64,000 bases of DNA, taken from Streptomyces sp. SUK 48. GTDB taxonomy: Bacteria; Actinomycetota; Actinomycetes; Streptomycetales; Streptomycetaceae. The notes beneath the pieces are model-generated. The model was not told the DNA's origin and did no database searches. It saw only the letters and a program-made list of their open reading frames with translations. The DNA lies in NCBI RefSeq assembly GCF_009650765.1, contig NZ_CP045740.1, positions 5,866,001-5,930,000 of the forward strand, written 5' to 3'. Position 1 is the stretch's first letter. Every line of letters begins with the position of its first letter. This document shows positions 8,962 to 18,363 of this stretch, in pieces. Position numbers and translations under genes: made by a program.

Positions 8962-8997
8962 GAGAAAGGGGTACGGCTCCTCGCCGTACCCCTTCTC
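8962..8997. terminator. Terminator hairpin downstream of aceE
   Basis: GAGAAAGGGGTACGGC pairs with GCCGTACCCCTTCTC with one bulged A. It starts 30 nt past the aceE stop on the minus strand. Confidence 0.8.
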
Positions 8998-9026
8998 ACG
9001 TCACCTCGCGCGTCACCGCGCGGCGA

Positions 9027-11738
9027 TCACAGCCCGTACTTCTCCCGGGCCTCCTTGACCGCCGTGGCCTTGACCTCGCCGCGCCGGGCGAGCTGGGCGA
9101 GGGCGGCGACCACGATGGACTCGGCGTCCACACCGAAGTGGCGGCGGGCGGCCGGACGGGTGTCCGAGATGCCGAAGCCGTCGGTGCCGAGGGAGGACCA
9201 GTCCTGGTCGACCCACTGCGCGATCTGGTCCGGGACCTGACGCATGTAGTCGGAGACCGCGAGGACCGGGCCCTCGGCGCCCTGGAGCGCCCGGCGGACG
9301 TACGGCACCCGCTCCTCGCCGCGCAGCAGGGCCGCGTCGGCGTCCAGCGCGTCGCGGCGCAGCTCGGTCCAGGACGTCGCCGACCAGACGTCGGCCGCGA
9401 CCCCCCACTCCTCGGCCAGCAGGCGCTGCGCCTGAAGCGTCCAGTGGATCGCCGTACCGGAACCCAGCAGCTGGATGCGCGGGGCGTTGGCCGGGACGGT
9501 CACGCCCGCGGACTCCGCGGTGTTGAAGCGGTACAGGCCCTTGACGATGCCCTCGTCGATCCCGGGGACACCGGGCTTCGCGGGCTGCGGCAGCGGCTCG
9601 TTGTAGACGGTGAGGTAGTAGAAGACGTTCTGGTCCTCGCCCGGCCGGGCCTCGCCGTACATCCGGCGCAGGCCCTCGCGGACGATCACCGCGACCTCGT
9701 AGGCGAACGCGGGGTCGTACGACAGCGCGGCCGGGTTGGTCGCGGCGATCACCGGCGAGTGGCCGTCGGCGTGCTGGAGGCCCTCGCCCGTCAGCGTCGT
9801 ACGGCCGGCCGTCGCGCCGACGAGGAAGCCGCGGCCGAGCTGGTCGCCGAGCTGCCACATCTGGTCGGCGGTGCGCTGCCAGCCGAACATCGAGTAGAAG
9901 ATGTAGAACGGGATCATCGCCTCGCCGTGCGTCGCGTACGCGGTGGACGCGGCGATGAAGTCGGCCATCGAACCGGCCTCGGTGATCCCCTCGTTGAGGA
10001 TCTGGCCGTTCTTGGCCTCCTTGTAGTACATCAGCTGGTCGCGGTCGACCGGCTCGTACGTCTGGCCCTTGGGGGAGTAGATCCCGAGCGACGGGAAGAG
10101 CGACTCCATACCGAAGGTGCGCGCCTCGTCCGGGACGATCGGCACCCAGCGCTTGCCCGTCTCCTTGTCGCGGACCAGGTCCTTGACGAGGCGTACGAAG
10201 GCCATCGTGGTCGCCACGTTCTGCGAGCCGGAGCCCTTGTCGAAGGAGGCGAACGCCTTCTCCGCCGGGGCGGGCAGCGGGGCGAGCGCGTGCGTACGGC
10301 GGGCCGGGGCCGGGCCGCCGAGGGCCGCGCGGCGCTCCTGGAGGTAGCGGACCTCGGGGGAGTCGGCGCCCGGGTGGCCGTAGGGCACCACGCCGTCGGC
10401 GAAGTCGCTGTCCTTGATCGGCAGGCCGAGCAGGTCCCGCATCGTCTTGAACTCGTCCACCGTCAGCTTCTTCATCTGGTGGTTGGCGTTCTTCGACGCG
10501 AAGCCGTCGCCCAGGGTGTGGCCCTTGACCGTCTGGGCCAGGATCACGGTCGGCGCGCCCTTGTGCTCGACGGCAGCCTTGTACGCGGCGTAGACCTTGC
10601 GCGCCTCGTGACCGCCGCGGGAGAGGTGGAAGCACTCGAGGATCTTGTCGTCCGAGAGCAGCTTCGCCATCTCCGCGAGCGCCGGGTCGGCGCCGAAGAA
10701 GTCCTGGCGGATGTAGGCGGCGTCGCGGGTCTGGTACGTCTGCACCTGCGCGTCCGGCACCTGGCGCAGCCGGCGGACCAGCGCGCCCGTGGTGTCGAGC
10801 GCGAACAGCTCGTCCCAGGCGGTGCCCCACAGCGTCTTCACGACGTTCCAGCCGGCGCCCCGGAACTGGGCCTCCAGCTCCTGCACGATCTTGAAGTTGG
10901 CGCGGACCGGGCCGTCCAGGCGCTGGAGGTTGCAGTTGATGACGAAGGTCAGGTTGTCGAGACCCTCGCGGGAGGCGAGCGCGAGGGCCGCCGTCGACTC
11001 GGGCTCGTCCATCTCGCCGTCGCCGAGGAACGCCCATACGTGCGAGGCCGAGACGTCCTTGATGCCGCGGTTGGTCAGGTAGCGGTTGAAGCGCGCCTGG
11101 TAGATCGCCGACAGCGGGCCGAGGCCCATGGAGACGGTCGGGAACTCCCACAGCCAGGGCAGCCGGCGCGGGTGCGGGTACGACGGCAGACCGTCGCCGC
11201 CCGCCTCCTGGCGGAAGTTGTCCAGCTGCGCCTCGCTCAGGCGGCCGTCCAGGAAGGCGCGGGCGTAGATGCCGGGGGAGGCGTGGCCCTGGATGTACAG
11301 CTGGTCGCCGGACCCGGCGGCCTCCCCGGTGTCCTTGCCCTTGAAGAAGTGGTTGAAGCCGGTCTCGTAGAGCCAGGCCGCGGAGGCGAAGGTGGCGATG
11401 TGGCCGCCCACGCCGTGCTTGCTGCCCCGGGTGACCATCGCGGCCGCGTTCCAGCGGTTCCAGGCGGTGATCCGGGCCTCCATCTCCGGGTCGCCGGGCA
11501 GGCCCGGCTCCGCGGAGGTGGGGATGGTGTTGACGTAGTCCGTCTCCAGCAGCTTCGGCAGCGCGATGCCGCCCGCCTCGGCGCGCTCCAGCGTGCGCCG
11601 CATCAGGTACGCGGCGCGATGCGGGCCTGCCTCCCTGGCCACGGCGTCCAGGGAGGCCCGCCACTCGGCGGTCTCCTCAGGGTCGCGGTCCGGGAGCTGG
11701 TCGAGCTCGCTCTGCTGGATGGCGTGGGGGTCGGTCAT
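9027..11738 (-). CDS. aceE: Pyruvate dehydrogenase E1 component, homodimeric type
   Basis: Thiamine diphosphate-dependent decarboxylation of pyruvate and reductive acetylation of the lipoyl group on E2. The product is 903 aa, the usual length for the single-chain E1 (E. coli AceE is 887). The TPP motif is intact: [16 protein letters not shown] followed by NLTFVINCN. Other family blocks are [20 protein letters not shown] and [17 protein letters not shown]. The ATG at 11738 follows GAGGAAGG. Upstream on the same strand are a GntR regulator, then E2 and E3 genes, so all parts of a 2-oxoacid dehydrogenase are clustered though not in one operon. A promoter with a palindrome between -35 and -10 precedes it. 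Confidence 0.96.
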   Translation of the reverse strand: MTDPHAIQQSELDQLPDRDPEETAEWRASLDAVAREAGPHRAAYLMRRTLERAEAGGIALPKLLETDYVNTIPTSAEPGLPGDPEMEARITAWNRWNAAAMVTRGSKHGVGGHIATFASAAWLYETGFNHFFKGKDTGEAAGSGDQLYIQGHASPGIYARAFLDGRLSEAQLDNFRQEAGGDGLPSYPHPRRLPWLWEFPTVSMGLGPLSAIYQARFNRYLTNRGIKDVSASHVWAFLGDGEMDEPESTAALALASREGLDNLTFVINCNLQRLDGPVRANFKIVQELEAQFRGAGWNVVKTLWGTAWDELFALDTTGALVRRLRQVPDAQVQTYQTRDAAYIRQDFFGADPALAEMAKLLSDDKILECFHLSRGGHEARKVYAAYKAAVEHKGAPTVILAQTVKGHTLGDGFASKNANHQMKKLTVDEFKTMRDLLGLPIKDSDFADGVVPYGHPGADSPEVRYLQERRAALGGPAPARRTHALAPLPAPAEKAFASFDKGSGSQNVATTMAFVRLVKDLVRDKETGKRWVPIVPDEARTFGMESLFPSLGIYSPKGQTYEPVDRDQLMYYKEAKNGQILNEGITEAGSMADFIAASTAYATHGEAMIPFYIFYSMFGWQRTADQMWQLGDQLGRGFLVGATAGRTTLTGEGLQHADGHSPVIAATNPAALSYDPAFAYEVAVIVREGLRRMYGEARPGEDQNVFYYLTVYNEPLPQPAKPGVPGIDEGIVKGLYRFNTAESAGVTVPANAPRIQLLGSGTAIHWTLQAQRLLAEEWGVAADVWSATSWTELRRDALDADAALLRGEERVPYVRRALQGAEGPVLAVSDYMRQVPDQIAQWVDQDWSSLGTDGFGISDTRPAARRHFGVDAESIVVAALAQLARRGEVKATAVKEAREKYGL

Positions 11739-11847
11739 GTCGCCGCCTTCCTCAGTCGAAGGGGGTTCCCTCATCGGTAAGGGTTCGGGGGTGCCCTTGG
11801 TCTTTGGCAGGACAGGGCAGAGGACCTCGGGTGGAAGTCCGTCGGTG

Positions 11848-11877
11848 ACTGTAACTCCCTGATCGATGATCGATCAA
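11848..11877 (-). promoter_or_regulatory. Putative aceE promoter TTGATC-N18-TACAGT
   Basis: On the minus strand TTGATC (11877-11872) and TACAGT (11853-11848) are 18 nt apart, about 110 nt before the aceE start. This resembles a housekeeping-sigma promoter. Confidence 0.5.
11860..11876. promoter_or_regulatory. Perfect 17-bp palindrome over the aceE promoter, candidate operator
   Basis: TGATCGAT, a central G, and ATCGATCA. It fills the spacer between the putative -35 and -10 of aceE, which is the classic place for a repressor. The GntR regulator encoded just upstream is the obvious candidate to bind it, by inference. Confidence 0.55.
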
Positions 11878-11909
11878 AGGGTTGAGCGGGAAAACCTCTT
11901 GATTCCAAG

Positions 11910-11956
11910 AAAGTCGGCACCCGGTGCCTTGGAACTGGGCACCCGGTGCCGACTTT
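11910..11956. repeat. Long inverted repeat with internally palindromic arms
   Basis: Two 19-nt arms (AAAGTCGGCACCCGGTGCC and its inverse with a single mismatch) flank 9 nt. Each arm ends in GGCACC-C-GGTGCC, itself a palindrome. It lies between the GntR gene stop (12063) and the aceE promoter. It could terminate the GntR transcript, or serve as two copies of an operator. The rest of the gap to 12062 shows nothing recognisable. Confidence 0.6.
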
Positions 11957-12062
11957 GATCAGGGAATTCGCAGGTGAGCGGGGGTGCGCTCGGGGGTGCG
12001 AGCGTCAGCCGGATGTCAGCCCGTGTCAGTACGGGGCCAGTGCGGCGTCAGGCAGCGGCCGG

Positions 12063-12686
12063 TCAGGCGCGGGGGGCGCAGCCGAGGACGTGCGCCTTCA
12101 CGAGCTCCGCGATCCGCGGGTCCCGGCGCTTGAACGCCTGCACCAGTTCCTCGTGCTCCTCGGCGTACGACTGCTGCACCGTGCCCAGCCAGCGGATCGA
12201 CAGCGCGGTGAAGACCTCGATGCCGAGCCCCTCCCAGGTGTGCAGCAGCACCGAGTTGTCGGCGGCGCGCACGAGCTCGCGGTGGAAGCCCACGGTGTGC
12301 CGCACCTGCGCGGTGCCGTCGGCGGCGCGGTCGGCCTCGTACAGGGCCAGCACATGGGGTTCCAGGGCCGAGCAGTCGGTGGAGAGGCGGTCGGCGGCCA
12401 GCTCGGCGGCGATGGCCTCCAGGCCGGCCCTGACCGGGTAGCTCTCCTCCAGGTCGGCCGCGGTGAGATTGCGGACCCGGACGCCCTTGTTCGGCGCGGA
12501 CTCGATCAGCCGCAGCGTCTCCAGCTCCCGCAGCGCCTCGCGCACCGGGGTCTGACTGACCTCCAGCTCGGTGGCGATACGGCGCTCCACGATGCGCTCA
12601 CCCGGCTGCCAGCGCCCGCTGACGATTCCCTCCACGATGTGCTCGCGGATCTGTTCGCGCAGCGAGTGGACTACGGGCGCGGTCAT
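12063..12686 (-). CDS. GntR family transcriptional regulator, FadR/FCD subfamily
   Basis: The product is 207 aa. The N-terminal winged helix is typical (LREQIREHIVEGIVSGRWQP, GERIVERRIATELEVSQTPV, REALRELETLRLIES). The C-terminal part is the helical FCD domain that senses carboxylic acids (LTAADLEESYPVRAGLEAIA, HTVGFHRELVRAADN). GGGAGGAG lies directly before the ATG at 12686, which I prefer to an in-frame start 33 nt upstream. Set between the E2 gene and aceE, on the same strand, it may control 2-oxoacid dehydrogenase genes in response to a small acid. An imperfect palindrome upstream of its own start may serve autoregulation. Confidence 0.88.
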   Translation of the reverse strand: MTAPVVHSLREQIREHIVEGIVSGRWQPGERIVERRIATELEVSQTPVREALRELETLRLIESAPNKGVRVRNLTAADLEESYPVRAGLEAIAAELAADRLSTDCSALEPHVLALYEADRAADGTAQVRHTVGFHRELVRAADNSVLLHTWEGLGIEVFTALSIRWLGTVQQSYAEEHEELVQAFKRRDPRIAELVKAHVLGCAPRA

Positions 12687-12707
12687 GAGGGCTCCTCCCG
12701 GGGGCTG

Positions 12708-12720
12708 ACATCTAGACAAT
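12708..12720. promoter_or_regulatory. Imperfect palindrome ACATCTAGACAAT, candidate autoregulatory operator
   Basis: Read on the minus strand this is ATTGTCTAGATGT, close to the perfect form ATTGTCTAGACAAT and similar in shape to FadR-subfamily operators. It lies 22-34 nt before the GntR start codon. Confidence 0.4.
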
Positions 12721-12810
12721 ACGGCGGCTTCGCTCGGCGGGAGCGTGCGCGGGGGGCGCTTCGATGCAGGTGAGACGAGGCTTACACGGGAGGCATGACG
12801 ACAAACGCGA

Positions 12811-12842
12811 ACACCCCGCCCGGAACGTTCCGGACGGGGTGT
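12811..12842. terminator. Terminator hairpin downstream of the E2 gene
   Basis: ACACCCCGCCCGGAAC and GTTCCGGACGGGGTGT pair with one mismatch and no loop beyond the central AACGTT. It lies 38 nt past the E2 stop. Confidence 0.75.
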
Positions 12843-12879
12843 CGTACCGCTTGATCAGGGCAAAAGCCTCGATCGGGGG

Positions 12880-14730
12880 TCAGAGGCCGAGCTCGACCTC
12901 GAACTCGCCGGCCTCCAGGATCGCCTTGACCGCCGTCAGGTAACGGGCCGCGTCGGCGCCGTCGACCAGGCGGTGGTCGTAGGAGAGGGTCAGGTAGGTC
13001 ATGTCGCGGACGCCGATGACCGTGCCCTCCTCGGTCTCGATGACGGCCGGACGCTTGACCGTGGCACCGATGCCGAGGATCGCGACCTGGCCCGGCGGCA
13101 CGATGATCGTGTCGAACAGGGCACCGCGCGAACCGGTGTTGGAGATGGTGAAGGTCCCGCCGGACAGCTCGTCCGGGGTGATCTTGTTGGCGCGGACCTT
13201 GCCGGCCAGCTCCGCCGTGGCCTTGGCGATGCCCGCGATGTTGAGGTCGCCGGCGCGCTTGATGACCGGGGTCATCAGGCCCTTCTCGGAGTCCACCGCG
13301 ATACCGACGTTCTCGGTGTCGAAGTAGGTGATCGTGCCCTCGGCCTCGTTGATCTTGGCGTTGATGACCGGGTGGGCCTTCAGCGCCTGCGCGGCGGCCT
13401 TGACGAAGAACGGCATCGGGGAGAGCTTGACGCCCTCACGGGCCGCGAAGGAGTCCTTCGCCTGGCCGCGCAGCCGCATCAGACGCGTCACGTCGACCTC
13501 GACGACCGACGACAGCTGGGCCTGCTCGTGCAGCGCCTTGACCATGTTGTCGCCGATGACCTTGCGGATGCGGGTCATCTTGACGGTCTGGCCGCGCAGC
13601 GGGGAGACCTCCAGCGCCGGGGCCTTCTTGGCCGCCGGGGCGGTCGCGGCGGCCGGAGCCGGAGCGGCGGCGGGCGCCTTCGCGGCCTCGGCGGCGGAGA
13701 TGACGTCCTGCTTGCGGATACGGCCGCCGACGCCGGTGCCCTTGACGGTGGCCAGGTCGACGCTGTTCTCGGCGGCGAGCTTGCGCACCAGCGGGGTCAC
13801 GTACGCGCCCTCGTCCGTCGCCTGGGTGGCGGTCGGGGAGGTCGGCGCGGTGGCCGGGGTGACCGGAGCCTGAGCCTGAGCGGGCGCCGGAGCCTGAGCG
13901 GGCGCCTGAGCCGGAGCCGGGGCGGCGGGCTGCGCCGGGGCGGCCGGAGCCGCAGCCGGAGCGGCCTGAGCCGGGGCCGCGGGGGCGGCCGGAGCCTGAG
14001 CCGGGGCGGCCGGGGCGGGAGCCGGGGTGGGCTCGGCGGCCGGGGCCGGGGCGGCGGCCGGGGCCGGGGCGGCCGGAGCCGGAGCGGCGGCCGGGGCGGC
14101 ACCCGGGGCGCCGATGACGGCGAGCTTGGCGCCGACCTCGGCGGTCTCGTCCTCGCCGACCACGATCTCCAGCAGCACACCGGAGGTGGGCGCGGGGATC
14201 TCGGTGTCGACCTTGTCCGTGGAGACCTCGAGCAGCGGCTCGTCGGCCTCGACGGAGTCGCCGACCGACTTCAGCCAGCGGGTGACGGTGCCCTCGGTGA
14301 CGGACTCACCGAGCGCGGGCAGGACCACGTCGGTGCCCTGGGCGCCACCGGCGGGGGCGGCGTCCTCGGCGGCCGGAGCCGGCGCGGCGGGGGCCTCGGC
14401 GGCCGGCGCCTGGGCGGGCTCGGCGGCCGGGGCCGGAGCCTCGGCGGGGGCCTCGGCGGCGGCCGGGGCCGGGGCCTCGGCGGGGGCGCCGCTGCCGTCG
14501 TCGATCAGGGCCAGCTCGGCACCGACCTCGACGGTCTCGTCCTCGGCGACCTTGATGGACGCCAGCACGCCGGAGACGGGCGAGGGGATCTCGGTGTCGA
14601 CCTTGTCGGTCGAGACCTCGAGCAGCGGCTCGTCGGCCTCGACGCGTTCACCCTCGGCCTTCAGCCAGCGGGTGACGGTGCCCTCGGTGACGCTCTCACC
14701 GAGCGCCGGAAGGGTTACGGAAACCGCCAT
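12880..14730 (-). CDS. sucB: 2-oxoacid dehydrogenase E2 (dihydrolipoyl acyltransferase) with two lipoyl domains
   Basis: The product is 616 aa. Two lipoyl domains (residues 1-77 and about 133-207), each with the lipoylated Lys in [10 protein letters not shown] (first Lys43), are joined by long Ala/Pro-rich linkers. A peripheral E3/E1-binding domain follows ([29 protein letters not shown]), then the catalytic acetyltransferase core ending in [15 protein letters not shown] with the active His and Asp. Streptomyces annotations call it SucB. In actinobacteria one such E2 is known to serve both pyruvate and 2-oxoglutarate complexes (Corynebacterium), and the neighbours aceE and lpd suit that. The gene precedes none of its partners directly; lpd is 60 nt upstream on the same strand. 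Confidence 0.93.
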   Translation of the reverse strand: MAVSVTLPALGESVTEGTVTRWLKAEGERVEADEPLLEVSTDKVDTEIPSPVSGVLASIKVAEDETVEVGAELALIDDGSGAPAEAPAPAAAEAPAEAPAPAAEPAQAPAAEAPAAPAPAAEDAAPAGGAQGTDVVLPALGESVTEGTVTRWLKSVGDSVEADEPLLEVSTDKVDTEIPAPTSGVLLEIVVGEDETAEVGAKLAVIGAPGAAPAAAPAPAAPAPAAAPAPAAEPTPAPAPAAPAQAPAAPAAPAQAAPAAAPAAPAQPAAPAPAQAPAQAPAPAQAQAPVTPATAPTSPTATQATDEGAYVTPLVRKLAAENSVDLATVKGTGVGGRIRKQDVISAAEAAKAPAAAPAPAAATAPAAKKAPALEVSPLRGQTVKMTRIRKVIGDNMVKALHEQAQLSSVVEVDVTRLMRLRGQAKDSFAAREGVKLSPMPFFVKAAAQALKAHPVINAKINEAEGTITYFDTENVGIAVDSEKGLMTPVIKRAGDLNIAGIAKATAELAGKVRANKITPDELSGGTFTISNTGSRGALFDTIIVPPGQVAILGIGATVKRPAVIETEEGTVIGVRDMTYLTLSYDHRLVDGADAARYLTAVKAILEAGEFEVELGL

Positions 14731-14790
14731 GGTTTCGGTTGCTCCTTACGAATTGCGGAAGTCTGTGTCGTCGCGCCCGTGACCGAGGGC

Positions 14791-16179
14791 TCAGTCGTGG
14801 GAGTGCAGCGGCTTGCCGGCCAGGGCCAGGTGCGCCTCGCCCATCGCCTCGTTCTGCGTCGGGTGGGCGTGGATGAGCTGGGCCACCTCGGCCGGCAGCG
14901 CCTCCCAGTTGTAGATCAGCTGGGCCTCGCCGACCTGCTCGCCCATGCGGTCGCCGACCATGTGGACGCCGACCACGGCACCGTCCTTCACCTGGACGAG
15001 CTTGATCTCGCCCGAGGTGTTCAGGATCTTGCTCTTGCCGTTGCCCGCCAGGTTGTACTTCAGAGCGACGACCTTGTCCGCGCCGTAGATCTCCTTGGCC
15101 TTGGCCTCGGTGATGCCGACGGAGGCGACCTCGGGGTGGCAGTACGTCACCCGCGGGACACCGTCGTAGTCGATCGGGACGGTCTTCAGACCGGCCAGGC
15201 GCTCCGCCACCAGGATGCCCTCGGCGAAGCCGACGTGCGCGAGCTGGAGGGTCGGGACCAGGTCGCCGACGGCGGAGATGGTCGGGACGTTGGTGCGCAT
15301 GTACTCGTCGACCAGGACGTAGCCACGGTCCATGGCGACACCCTGCTCCTCGTAGCCGAGGCCCTGGGAGACCGGGCCGCGGCCGACGGCGACGAGGAGG
15401 ACCTCGGCCTCGAACTCCTTGCCGTCGGCGAGGGTGACCTTGACACCGTCCTGGGTGTACTCGGCCTTCTGGAAGAAGGTGCCGAGGCTGAACTTGATCC
15501 CGCGCTTGCGGAACGCGCGCTCCAGCAGCTTCGAGGAGTTCTCGTCCTCGACCGGCACGAGGTGCTTGAGGCCCTCGATCACGGTCACGTCGGAGCCGAA
15601 GGACTTCCACGCGGAGGCGAACTCGACGCCGATGACACCGCCGCCGAGGATGATCGCGGACTTGGGCACGCGGTCCAGGACGAGGGCGTGGTCGGAGGAG
15701 ATGATCCGGTTGCCGTCGATCTCCAGGCCCGGCAGCGACTTCGGCACGGAGCCGGTCGCCAGCAGGACGTGACGGCCCTGGACACGCTGACCGTTCACAT
15801 CGACGGAGGTGGGGGAGGACAGCCGGCCCTCGCCCTCGATGTACGTCACCTTGCGGGACGCGATCAGACCCTGGAGGCCCTTGTACAGGCCGGCGATCAC
15901 GCCGTCCTTGTACTTGTGCACGGCCGGGACGTCGATGCCCTCGAAGGTGGCCTTGACGCCGAACTGCTCGCTCTCGCGGGCCTGGTCGGCGATCTCGCCC
16001 GCGTGCAGCAGGGCCTTGGTGGGGATGCAACCCCGGTGCAGGCAGGTGCCGCCGACCTTGTCCTTCTCGATCAGGGCGACGTCCAGGCCCAGCTGCGCCC
16101 CGCGCAGGGCCGCGGCGTAACCACCGCTGCCACCGCCGAGGATCACTAGGTCGAAAACGGTGCTGGCGTCGTTCGCCAC
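14791..16179 (-). CDS. lpd: Dihydrolipoyl dehydrogenase (E3)
   Basis: FAD enzyme that re-oxidises dihydrolipoyl groups with NAD. The product is 462 aa. It has the FAD motif VILGGGSGGYAAALRGAQLG, the redox disulfide GGTCLHRGCIPTK (Cys46, Cys51), an NAD-binding GGGVIGVEFASAW and the C-terminal HAHPTQNEAMGEAH with the catalytic His-Glu pair. The GTG at 16179 follows GGAGGAC. The reading frame is open for another 100 codons upstream, but that part lacks protein character. It lies upstream of the E2 gene with a 60-nt gap, so lpd-sucB is probably one operon. Confidence 0.96.
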   Translation of the reverse strand: MANDASTVFDLVILGGGSGGYAAALRGAQLGLDVALIEKDKVGGTCLHRGCIPTKALLHAGEIADQARESEQFGVKATFEGIDVPAVHKYKDGVIAGLYKGLQGLIASRKVTYIEGEGRLSSPTSVDVNGQRVQGRHVLLATGSVPKSLPGLEIDGNRIISSDHALVLDRVPKSAIILGGGVIGVEFASAWKSFGSDVTVIEGLKHLVPVEDENSSKLLERAFRKRGIKFSLGTFFQKAEYTQDGVKVTLADGKEFEAEVLLVAVGRGPVSQGLGYEEQGVAMDRGYVLVDEYMRTNVPTISAVGDLVPTLQLAHVGFAEGILVAERLAGLKTVPIDYDGVPRVTYCHPEVASVGITEAKAKEIYGADKVVALKYNLAGNGKSKILNTSGEIKLVQVKDGAVVGVHMVGDRMGEQVGEAQLIYNWEALPAEVAQLIHAHPTQNEAMGEAHLALAGKPLHSHD

Positions 16180-16462
16180 GTCACGTCCTCCATGCATGTG
16201 CGCCTTGCGCCGATCTCCGATGACCGGCGGGCGGCTGGTGTCCGGCCGCTTGATGCTTCGGCCCTTCGGTGGGGGCCCTGTCCTGCCGGGCTCCATCTTT
16301 GCACTTGTTGGAGGCGGACGAGACGCCGGGCTGGTGTGTGAGACGTCCCACTCCAGCGCCCCGAAGGGGTGCGGGGCCCCGTCCGGTGTGCGGCTCCGCC
16401 GTGTGGGCGCGCGCATTTGTCGGGTCTCACCTGCCACGAAGTCCGGCGGCAGCCGGCCCGAA
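16180..16462. other. Intergenic region upstream of lpd
   Basis: About 280 nt between the lpd start and the pepA terminator, with both genes on the minus strand. It must hold the promoter of the lpd-E2 unit. I see no clear -35/-10 pair, riboswitch fold or conserved small ORF. Confidence 0.4.
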
Positions 16463-16498
16463 GGGGCGTGGGGACCGCGCACGCGGCCCCCACGCCCC
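16463..16498. terminator. Strong terminator hairpin downstream of pepA
   Basis: GGGGCGTGGGG pairs perfectly with CCCCACGCCCC, and an inner CCGCG/CGCGG stem with a CA loop extends it. It lies 45 nt past the pepA stop on the minus strand. Confidence 0.82.
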
Positions 16499-16542
16499 CG
16501 GTGGCCGCCCCGCTAACGGGAGCGGCCGGGCTCTCCCTTGGG

Positions 16543-18084
16543 TCAGCCCAGCTCGCCCGCGGCGGTCAGCTCCACGAGGCGCACCAGCGTGCGCACCGCG
16601 GTGCCGGTGCCGCCCTTCGGCGTGTACCCGAAGGGCCCGCCCTCGTTGAAGGCCGGTCCCGCGATGTCGAGGTGCGCCCAGCTGATGCCCTCGCCCACGA
16701 ACTCGCGCAGGAAGAGGCCGGCCAGCAGCCCGCCGCCCCAGCGCTCGCCCACGTTGGTCATGTCGGCGACCTGGGACTCCAGGCCCTTGGTCAGGTGCTC
16801 CGGCATCGGCATCGGCCACGCCGGCTCGCCGGTCTCCTCCGCCGCCTCGTACACCGCGGTGCGGAACGCGTCGTCGTTGGCGAGGACACCCATCGTCCGG
16901 CTGCCCAGCGCCACCATCATCGCGCCGGTCAGCGTCGCGACGTCCACGATCGCGTCCGGCTCCTCCAGCGACGCGGCCCACAGCGCGTCGCCGAGCACCA
17001 GCCGGCCCTCGGCGTCGGTGTTGAGCACCTCCACCGTCTTGCCGCTGTACATGCGCAGCACGTCACCCGGGCGCACCGCCGAACCGGACGGCATGTTCTC
17101 GGCCAGCGCCAGCCAGCCGGTGACGTTCGCCTGGAGGCCGAGCCGGGCCGCCGCGACGACGGCCGCGAAGACCGCCGCCGCGCCCGCCATGTCGCACTTC
17201 ATCGTCTCGTTGTGACCGGCCGGCTTCAGCGAGATGCCGCCCGAGTCGTAGGTGATGCCCTTGCCGACGAAGGCGAGGCTCCGCTCGGCCTTCGGGTGCG
17301 TGTACGCGATCTTGACCAGGCGCGGGGTCGCGGCCGAGCCGCCGCCGACGCCGAGGATGCCGCCGTAGCCGCCCTTGGTCAGCGCCTTCTCGTCGAGCAC
17401 CTGCACCTTGAGGCCGTGCTCCTTGGCCGCGCCCTGCACGATGCCCGCGAAGCTCTCCGGGGTGAGGTCGTTCGGCGGGAGGTTGACCAGGTCGCGGGCG
17501 CGGTTCAGCTCCTCGCCGACCGCGAGGGCGCGGGCCAGGGCGCCCTTGTGGGCGGCGTCGCGCGGCTTGGCGCCGAGCAGCACGCCCTCGCCCAGCGGGG
17601 CCTTGCCCTTCTTCGCGCGGGCGCCCTTCGCCTTGCGGTTGCTCTCCTTGTAGGAGTCGAAGGTGTACGCGCCGAGGAGCACGCCCTCGCCGATCGCCTC
17701 CAGGGCGCCGGGGCCGTCCACGGGCAGCGCGAACGCGGCCTTCTTGACGCCGGCGAGCGCGCGCGCCGCCGTACCCGCGGCCTTGCGCAGCGCCTCGGCG
17801 TCGAAGCCGGCCTCCGCGTCCTTCGGGTCCGGCTCCGCGCCCAGGCCCACCGCCACCACGAGCGGGGCCTTGAAGCCCGCCGGGGCGGGCAGCTTCGTCA
17901 GCTCGCCCTCCGCGCCCGAGGCGCCGAGGGTCTCCAGGACGCCGGCCAGGCCGTCGTACGCCTTGTCCACGGCCTCGGCGCCCGGCGCGACGACGGGTCC
18001 CTTGGCGCCCTTGGCGACACCGATCACGATCGCGTCGGCCCGCAGGCCGGGCGCCGCGGCGGTGCTGAGAGTCAGAGCAGTCAC
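16543..18084 (-). CDS. pepA: Leucyl aminopeptidase (M17)
   Basis: Cytosolic di-metal aminopeptidase that removes N-terminal residues in peptide turnover. The product is 513 aa, as usual for M17. The signature NTDAEGRLVLGDALWAA is intact, as are the metal and lysine block VGKGITYDSGGISLKPAGHN and KCDMAGAAAVFA. The N-terminal 160 residues form the less conserved macro-like domain. It starts with GTG at 18084, with a poor ribosome binding site (GGAAGCGAG at some distance). It stands alone, with its own terminator. Confidence 0.95.
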   Translation of the reverse strand: MTALTLSTAAAPGLRADAIVIGVAKGAKGPVVAPGAEAVDKAYDGLAGVLETLGASGAEGELTKLPAPAGFKAPLVVAVGLGAEPDPKDAEAGFDAEALRKAAGTAARALAGVKKAAFALPVDGPGALEAIGEGVLLGAYTFDSYKESNRKAKGARAKKGKAPLGEGVLLGAKPRDAAHKGALARALAVGEELNRARDLVNLPPNDLTPESFAGIVQGAAKEHGLKVQVLDEKALTKGGYGGILGVGGGSAATPRLVKIAYTHPKAERSLAFVGKGITYDSGGISLKPAGHNETMKCDMAGAAAVFAAVVAAARLGLQANVTGWLALAENMPSGSAVRPGDVLRMYSGKTVEVLNTDAEGRLVLGDALWAASLEEPDAIVDVATLTGAMMVALGSRTMGVLANDDAFRTAVYEAAEETGEPAWPMPMPEHLTKGLESQVADMTNVGERWGGGLLAGLFLREFVGEGISWAHLDIAGPAFNEGGPFGYTPKGGTGTAVRTLVRLVELTAAGELG

Positions 18085-18332
18085 GGTGGTGAATTCTCGC
18101 TTCCGGTGTGAAGTTGCTTGGGGTGGGTCGACCGGGCCCGACAGCCGACCCTAGGTCCAGGTCTGGGGGCAGGTGGCAACCGGGGTTACCGCCGTTCGGG
18201 CGGACACCCGGGACGAGACTACGCGCGTGCCACCCCGCGCTCATGCCCCCGGTGTTCACCCGTACGCGGCGCGGCGGCCCCCACCACCCGTCGGGGCAGG
18301 CCCTGTGGCCTTGCTTTTCGTATTCAAATACC

Positions 18333-18346
18333 CCCTCGCGCGAGGG
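18333..18346. terminator. Possible terminator of cobS
   Basis: Perfect palindrome CCCTCGCGCGAGGG, 18 nt past the cobS stop on the minus strand, followed in that direction by the AT-rich GTATTTGAATAC. The remaining bases up to pepA show no other structure. Confidence 0.45.
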
Positions 18347-18363
18347 AGTTGCGACACGCTCCG

